From Emergomyces orientalis (taxonomy: Eukaryota > Ascomycota > Eurotiomycetes > Onygenales > Ajellomycetaceae), in assembly GCA_002110485.1 (NCBI GenBank), contig MOWL01000088.1, positions 62,001-126,000 of the forward strand: DNA of 64,000 nt, written 5' to 3'. The notes under the pieces were generated by a model, which made no database searches, had not been told where the DNA came from, and saw only the letters and a list, made by a program, of their open reading frames with translations. Shown here piece after piece: positions 60,090-64,000 of the stretch (position 1 is its first letter; each line of letters begins with the position of its first letter). The translations under genes and the position numbers were made by a program.

Positions 60090-62096
60090 GCCTGGGTTCA
60101 GAGACGGGGTACATAAGCTAGGTCAACTGAAGCCAGAATGATCAAGAATTGAGCGAATATTAACCCGGTTTTTGAAATGGTCTCAAAGGGGATGGCTTCC
60201 ACAGCTCGTACTTATATTCCCCAAGAGAGCCAAACAGAATCATCCCGCGGGTGTAAAATGACATTTGACCTTCCATTGTTACCGGAATAATCCAGACGCA
60301 AGAGAAATGTTAGTTTCAACAGAAACTACATATTCCATAACAATATGCAGAAGTTGAGCGATAGTGGGAATCTGCAATAGCTATGATGGTGCATCTCATT
60401 CCATGTGTGCATGGATTCCAACTTGGAAGCTCCGTCGAGAAACTCATGGTTAACATGAGGAGCAGACACAGTGCGTGCCCCTGGCGAGGAATTCGGAAAC
60501 TCCTCAAGGCTTGAAAAATCTCAAACCGGCTTTCAATACCCGTATTCATCTAGCAGGATAATTTTATGCTTCTGTCCTTATTTTCTTTCGAATAAACTTC
60601 CCGAGAGGATTTGGAAACGTCAACTAATAATTCTTTGTCCTTCAACGATGGGAAGGAGTAGTAGTGGCGGTAAATCCATTTCCAATGAATAATCAAGACG
60701 AAAAAAATATGCTGCACGGCATCTAGCAGCGGCTCGTTTCCTCGTCTCAAAGGTAATCTTTATGCCCATCGTGGCAGTGGACTTGGTGGATGGAATTAGT
60801 CGCCGTTAAATTTGATTCCGTCATGCATGGTAGTTCTTGGTAAAAAGATGTTAGAAAACGGTATCTCGAAAAGATAGATATCCTTGGGCTTGGTTACTGA
60901 TCACCTGCAAGAGGAGCTAAAATGATCAATACACAAGATGGTGCGTAGTTGGCTAGGTACTTTTTGTTGGAGAAGTGGAGGATTGAAAGGATGTGTTCTA
61001 AGAGTGTACGAAATCCTACGATAAATGGCCAAATTGAACAGGAGATTAACTCAGCAATCAAGACATTTTGCAGCTGCGGAGCCGTTGCAGCAGCTGTCTT
61101 CAATCTTTGTCAAATATACTATTTTTTTTTCGATTTTGAATATTCTTCTATAATATATTGGGTACTATTGATTCCCACATGCAATTCATCTTCATAAAAA
61201 CATTTACTGCAATGCGGCGGAAATGAACCTTGGAACCTTGGAGTACCTGTGGGAATTTCCTGAGTTACATGGTTTAGCGCCATAACTACCACCCGCAGTT
61301 GAACAAACCAAATCCTCCATCACACCAACAACCCACTCTGGCTATCCCCCTTTCGACAATTCTCCTATCTCTTGTTTACTATGTCTATCTCTTTAATTTA
61401 AATTTCAACTAGCTATCACGGGAGCCCTGGGCTGCCATCTTAGGCTGTCAAGCATGGATATTGCTGTTATACCGCCCTACAGAATAAGGAAGCGGTTAAC
61501 TAGTATTACAAAATTATACTCCCTCTTTCACTGTCATACATTCATCCCACTTACCTTTATCCTTACAATGCTCTATGAGCTCTTGAGTTTTGCTGAATTT
61601 AGCCCTAATCATAAACTGATACATACTAGTTGATCAGAGAAAATCAAGATGTAACTAGTTACTGAATGAGTTTTTGCTAATGAAAAATCAAGCTCTGCTG
61701 CAATATTGAGCATATACAACTACAGCTATAAGACATCACCTTATGCACTTGAGTATTTTTATTTTCCTTCAAGCGCAGAGAAAGTCAAGCACCACTTACA
61801 TACTTATTCTGTCAGGTCATTCTGCAATGTGACCAAGATTCCACCATATAGCATAGCTACCGCAGTTAGATTCATACAGTCAAGCCTGTTTGTTACCTGT
61901 CACATATTCTTGCATGAACACCGGAAGCACTCTCTTCCGTCCTTTGATCCCGCATCTAGCTGTGCCTCCTTGCTGAGATCTTTGTATACCTGAAAGATGC
62001 ACCTGGCTCTGTTTTTGAACCTCAAAAATTAAATCAGGAGGAGCACGCTGATGAGTTGAGTTTTCTTGCTGTTGGCTTCCATATACGTTGCTCAAC
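60090..62096. other. Gene-poor AT-rich region
   Basis: No gene seen on either strand. Strongly AT-rich from about 60550 rightward; poly-T near 61120. It precedes the Ran-like gene. Confidence 0.55.
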
Positions 62097-63161
62097 ATGG
62101 CTCACTCTATGCCAAAATTCAAACTGACTTTGGTTGGAGAGGGGGGTGTAGGGAAGGTGAGAAAGATTTCCCCCATGTCAGACATTTGCTTTCCTAGCTA
62201 ACAGTTCTACAGACAGCTTTTGTTAAAAGTATCCTTTATGGGGAATTTGAACGGGAGTATTTTGTTACTTGGGGAATGGAGGTGTATCCACACATTCTGC
62301 AAACTGTGAGTGAAGTCTAAATATCTTGATTAAATCAAGGAAGGGAGATTTAATAGAATGCAGACCCCTTGCCAAGTTGAGTTTGATATATGGGACGTTG
62401 CTGGTATTAAAAAATGTCAAGGTCTCTTGGATGGTTATCTTATAAACACTCAAGCAGCCATCATTATGTTTGATGTTTCAAGGCCTTCTACTTATGACCG
62501 TGTCCCTTTTTGGTATTGTAGGTATTACTGATGCTCTATTTTCTCCTTCTCGTTTTCGTTCTCCCTCATTCCTTCACTCTAAATTTATTTTCATTTCTGT
62601 TATTTTTATTTTTTGGAACTCACACATTTTTTAGCTAAATTGAGACATGCAGCTGGTGATGATTTCCCAATTGTATTATGCGGGAACAAGGTGGATTTGG
62701 AAAATCGCAAGGTGGAGGCAAAAGCAATAAACTTTCATCGGGAGAAGGGGCTTCAATATTTCGATATATCTGTGAAAAGCCTTCACAATATCCGGGAGCC
62801 ATTGCTTTGGTTAGCGCGCAAGATGATTGGAAATTGGAGTCTGGTAATAATCTCCGTACCTCCCAATCTTACATCTGGCTGAAATTTCCGGTTATCTAAC
62901 TTATAAGGTGTGTACTCAAAGGATTATCGGCCACATCCGTCTTCTGAGGCCTTTGTGAAAGATCTAGAACCTGATCTGACAACTCCAGCAACTGCTTCTG
63001 AGAAACCAAGTAGTCAAGGACCTGAAATAATTGATCGAAATACATCTGAGTTGGAAGATGATAACACACTCAATAGCCTTGACAGCTTGAATTTAGGGCA
63101 TAGGGTTGAAAAGAGCGAGCAGGAGACTCAAGCTAACAGCTTAAGTCAGTGCTTTCATTGA
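62097..63161 (+). CDS. Diverged Ran-like small GTPase with a C-terminal extension
   Basis: Predicted 251-residue small GTPase of the Ran family. Exons 62097-62156, 62213-62305, 62364-62517, 62635-62843 and 62922-63161 keep phase. P-loop GEGGVGKTAFVK (from residue 14), switch I GEFEREYFVTWGMEVYP with Thr39, DIWDVAGIKKCQGLLDGY for switch II, FPIVLCGNKVD (NKVD at 120-123) and LQYFDISVKS follow the order of Ran. Ran-specific sequence is clear in KVEAKAINFHREKGLQY and PLLWLARKMIGN. The catalytic glutamine (Gln69 of Ran, DTAGQ) is Ile66 here, and Ala of SAK is Val. Ran's acidic DEDDDL end is replaced by about 75 Ser/Glu-rich residues. An intron at 63125-63210 could join a further open frame ending at 63682. 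It sits in an AT-rich, gene-poor area; a second, normal Ran gene must exist elsewhere for viability. Confidence 0.8.
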
Positions 63162-64000
63162 GAAAAGATGCATCACTTCTGAGCATACTAACGGTTACCT
63201 ATTACTTAGATAAGCACGATGTAACCAACCTCGACTCTGCTACTATCACCGAGGAATTCAGCGTATTCGCCCTCTGCGTATACTGCACGAGAATAATTTT
63301 AATTCAGTCAACGTTAAGTGCTAACATTGCGGATATTAACACATCGTCTCCTGTACGCTTCTCGCTTATCACAACCACTTGTCGAGCGTGTAAGCAATCT
63401 CATTTCGAGAGACTGCCTCCCAACAAGTTTCATGAATTATCGCGAAATACAGTTGAAAAAACTCGAATGTATGACTGTGCCTGCAAGGTGGCTGATGGAG
63501 AAAAGGTTGTACTCTTTGGTGACAGCATGGTATTATCTGTCCCAGTTGAGGAGCTTGTAAATAAACTGAGTACTGACTGTCGTGTCTGTGGGATTTGCAC
63601 GAGTGCCAGCACATTGCGAAAATTGGATGAGTTGGACAGGGAGAGTCTGGTTTTGCCTTATTTGCCTGGAGCTTTTTTTTAGGTGTTGGAAAGGTCTGAC
63701 TGCGGGAATTTTGCTCACACATTATTTATGTAACTTTGGGATCATCTTAGTGATGGTGGGAATAAAGCTAGATGTTGAGAGTCCTTCAGGTAATTCTCTG
63801 TCAGCTGAGCTTCAAAAGTGAAGAATTGATTAGGCAATTAAACGGCCCATATTGAATTTACTCACATGCGAAGCTCTTTCTCACTAAGAATTCTAGATCC
63901 ATCCCATCAAATTAGGATCTAAGTCTTTAATCAGTCAAAACACATTTAAGTGTCATAATTGTGTTCTCAAATGGTATTTAGACATCCTCTTGGGTCCCAA
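63162..64000. other. AT-rich end of window with an open frame to 63682
   Basis: The plus-strand frame 63149-63682 is open for about 177 codons (for example DKHDVTNLDSATITEEFSVF and KVADGEKVVLFGDSMVLSV) and has several Cys pairs. It could be a 3' exon of the Ran-like gene or a separate gene. No family recognised. Confidence 0.35.

Noticed and set aside
1..64000. CRISPR arrays, operons or bacterial-type systems
   Set aside because: No regularly spaced repeats; gene structure with introns is clearly fungal nuclear.

Overview
The window is nuclear DNA of a filamentous ascomycete, most likely an onygenalean (Ajellomycetaceae-type) Eurotiomycete. The reasons are many short GT-AG introns (about 45-120 nt), typical fungal protein families (GH65 acid trehalase, GH47 mannosidase, secreted M20 carboxypeptidase, hybrid histidine kinase, DUF7708-like and fungal AAA+ proteins, HNH_2-type nuclease), very long homopolymer and microsatellite tracts between genes, and an AT-rich, gene-poor right end. 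Species was not determined. All exon structures are read by eye from splice consensus, phase and family similarity.

Layout. 1-2.8 kb: a Tc1/mariner-like transposase scrap, then low-complexity DNA. 2.8-4.3 kb: a 14-3-3 gene (-) whose 5' half is split into exons of 12, 8, 47, 20 and 12 nt. 6.0-9.0 kb: a secreted acid trehalase gene (-) interrupted by two in-frame stop codons. 10.2-12.3 kb: a PA-clan (trypsin-fold) protease-like protein (-). 13.5-15.3 kb: F-box protein (-). 16.5-17.7 kb: eIF3j/HCR1 (-). 18.3-20.0 kb: HNH-domain protein (-). 20.4-22.0 kb: enolase (-), divergent from the 26S proteasome ATPase RPT4 (+, 23.4-24.8 kb); their shared upstream region carries two back-to-back perfect inverted repeats. 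25.8-28.2 kb: ER/Golgi GH47 alpha-1,2-mannosidase (+), convergent with a secreted M20 carboxypeptidase (-, 29.2-30.5 kb). 32.0-35.0 kb: hybrid histidine kinase (-). 38.6-39.6 kb: RPL36 (+) behind a double telo-box. 40.7-42.3 kb: UBX/TUG-like protein (-). 42.8-43.8 kb: hemerythrin-like protein (-). 45.3-46.2 kb: proteasome beta-3 PUP3 (+), whose first exon is only the start codon. 47.0-50.7 kb: NatB auxiliary subunit NAA25/MDM20 (-). 51.1-57.2 kb: a divergent pair, a DUF7708-like STAND-type protein (-) and a fungal DUF7025-type AAA+ ATPase (+). 57.2-64 kb: AT-rich and gene-poor, with a frameshifted gene relic and a strongly diverged Ran GTPase paralogue that has lost the catalytic glutamine.

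Most genes are unlinked housekeeping functions: protein turnover (RPT4, PUP3, UBX, F-box), translation (RPL36, eIF3j), glycolysis (enolase), N-glycan trimming (GH47) and N-terminal acetylation (NAA25). The accessory genes worth attention are the Ran-like GTPase, the PA-clan protease, the HNH protein, the DUF7708/AAA+ pair and the broken trehalase.
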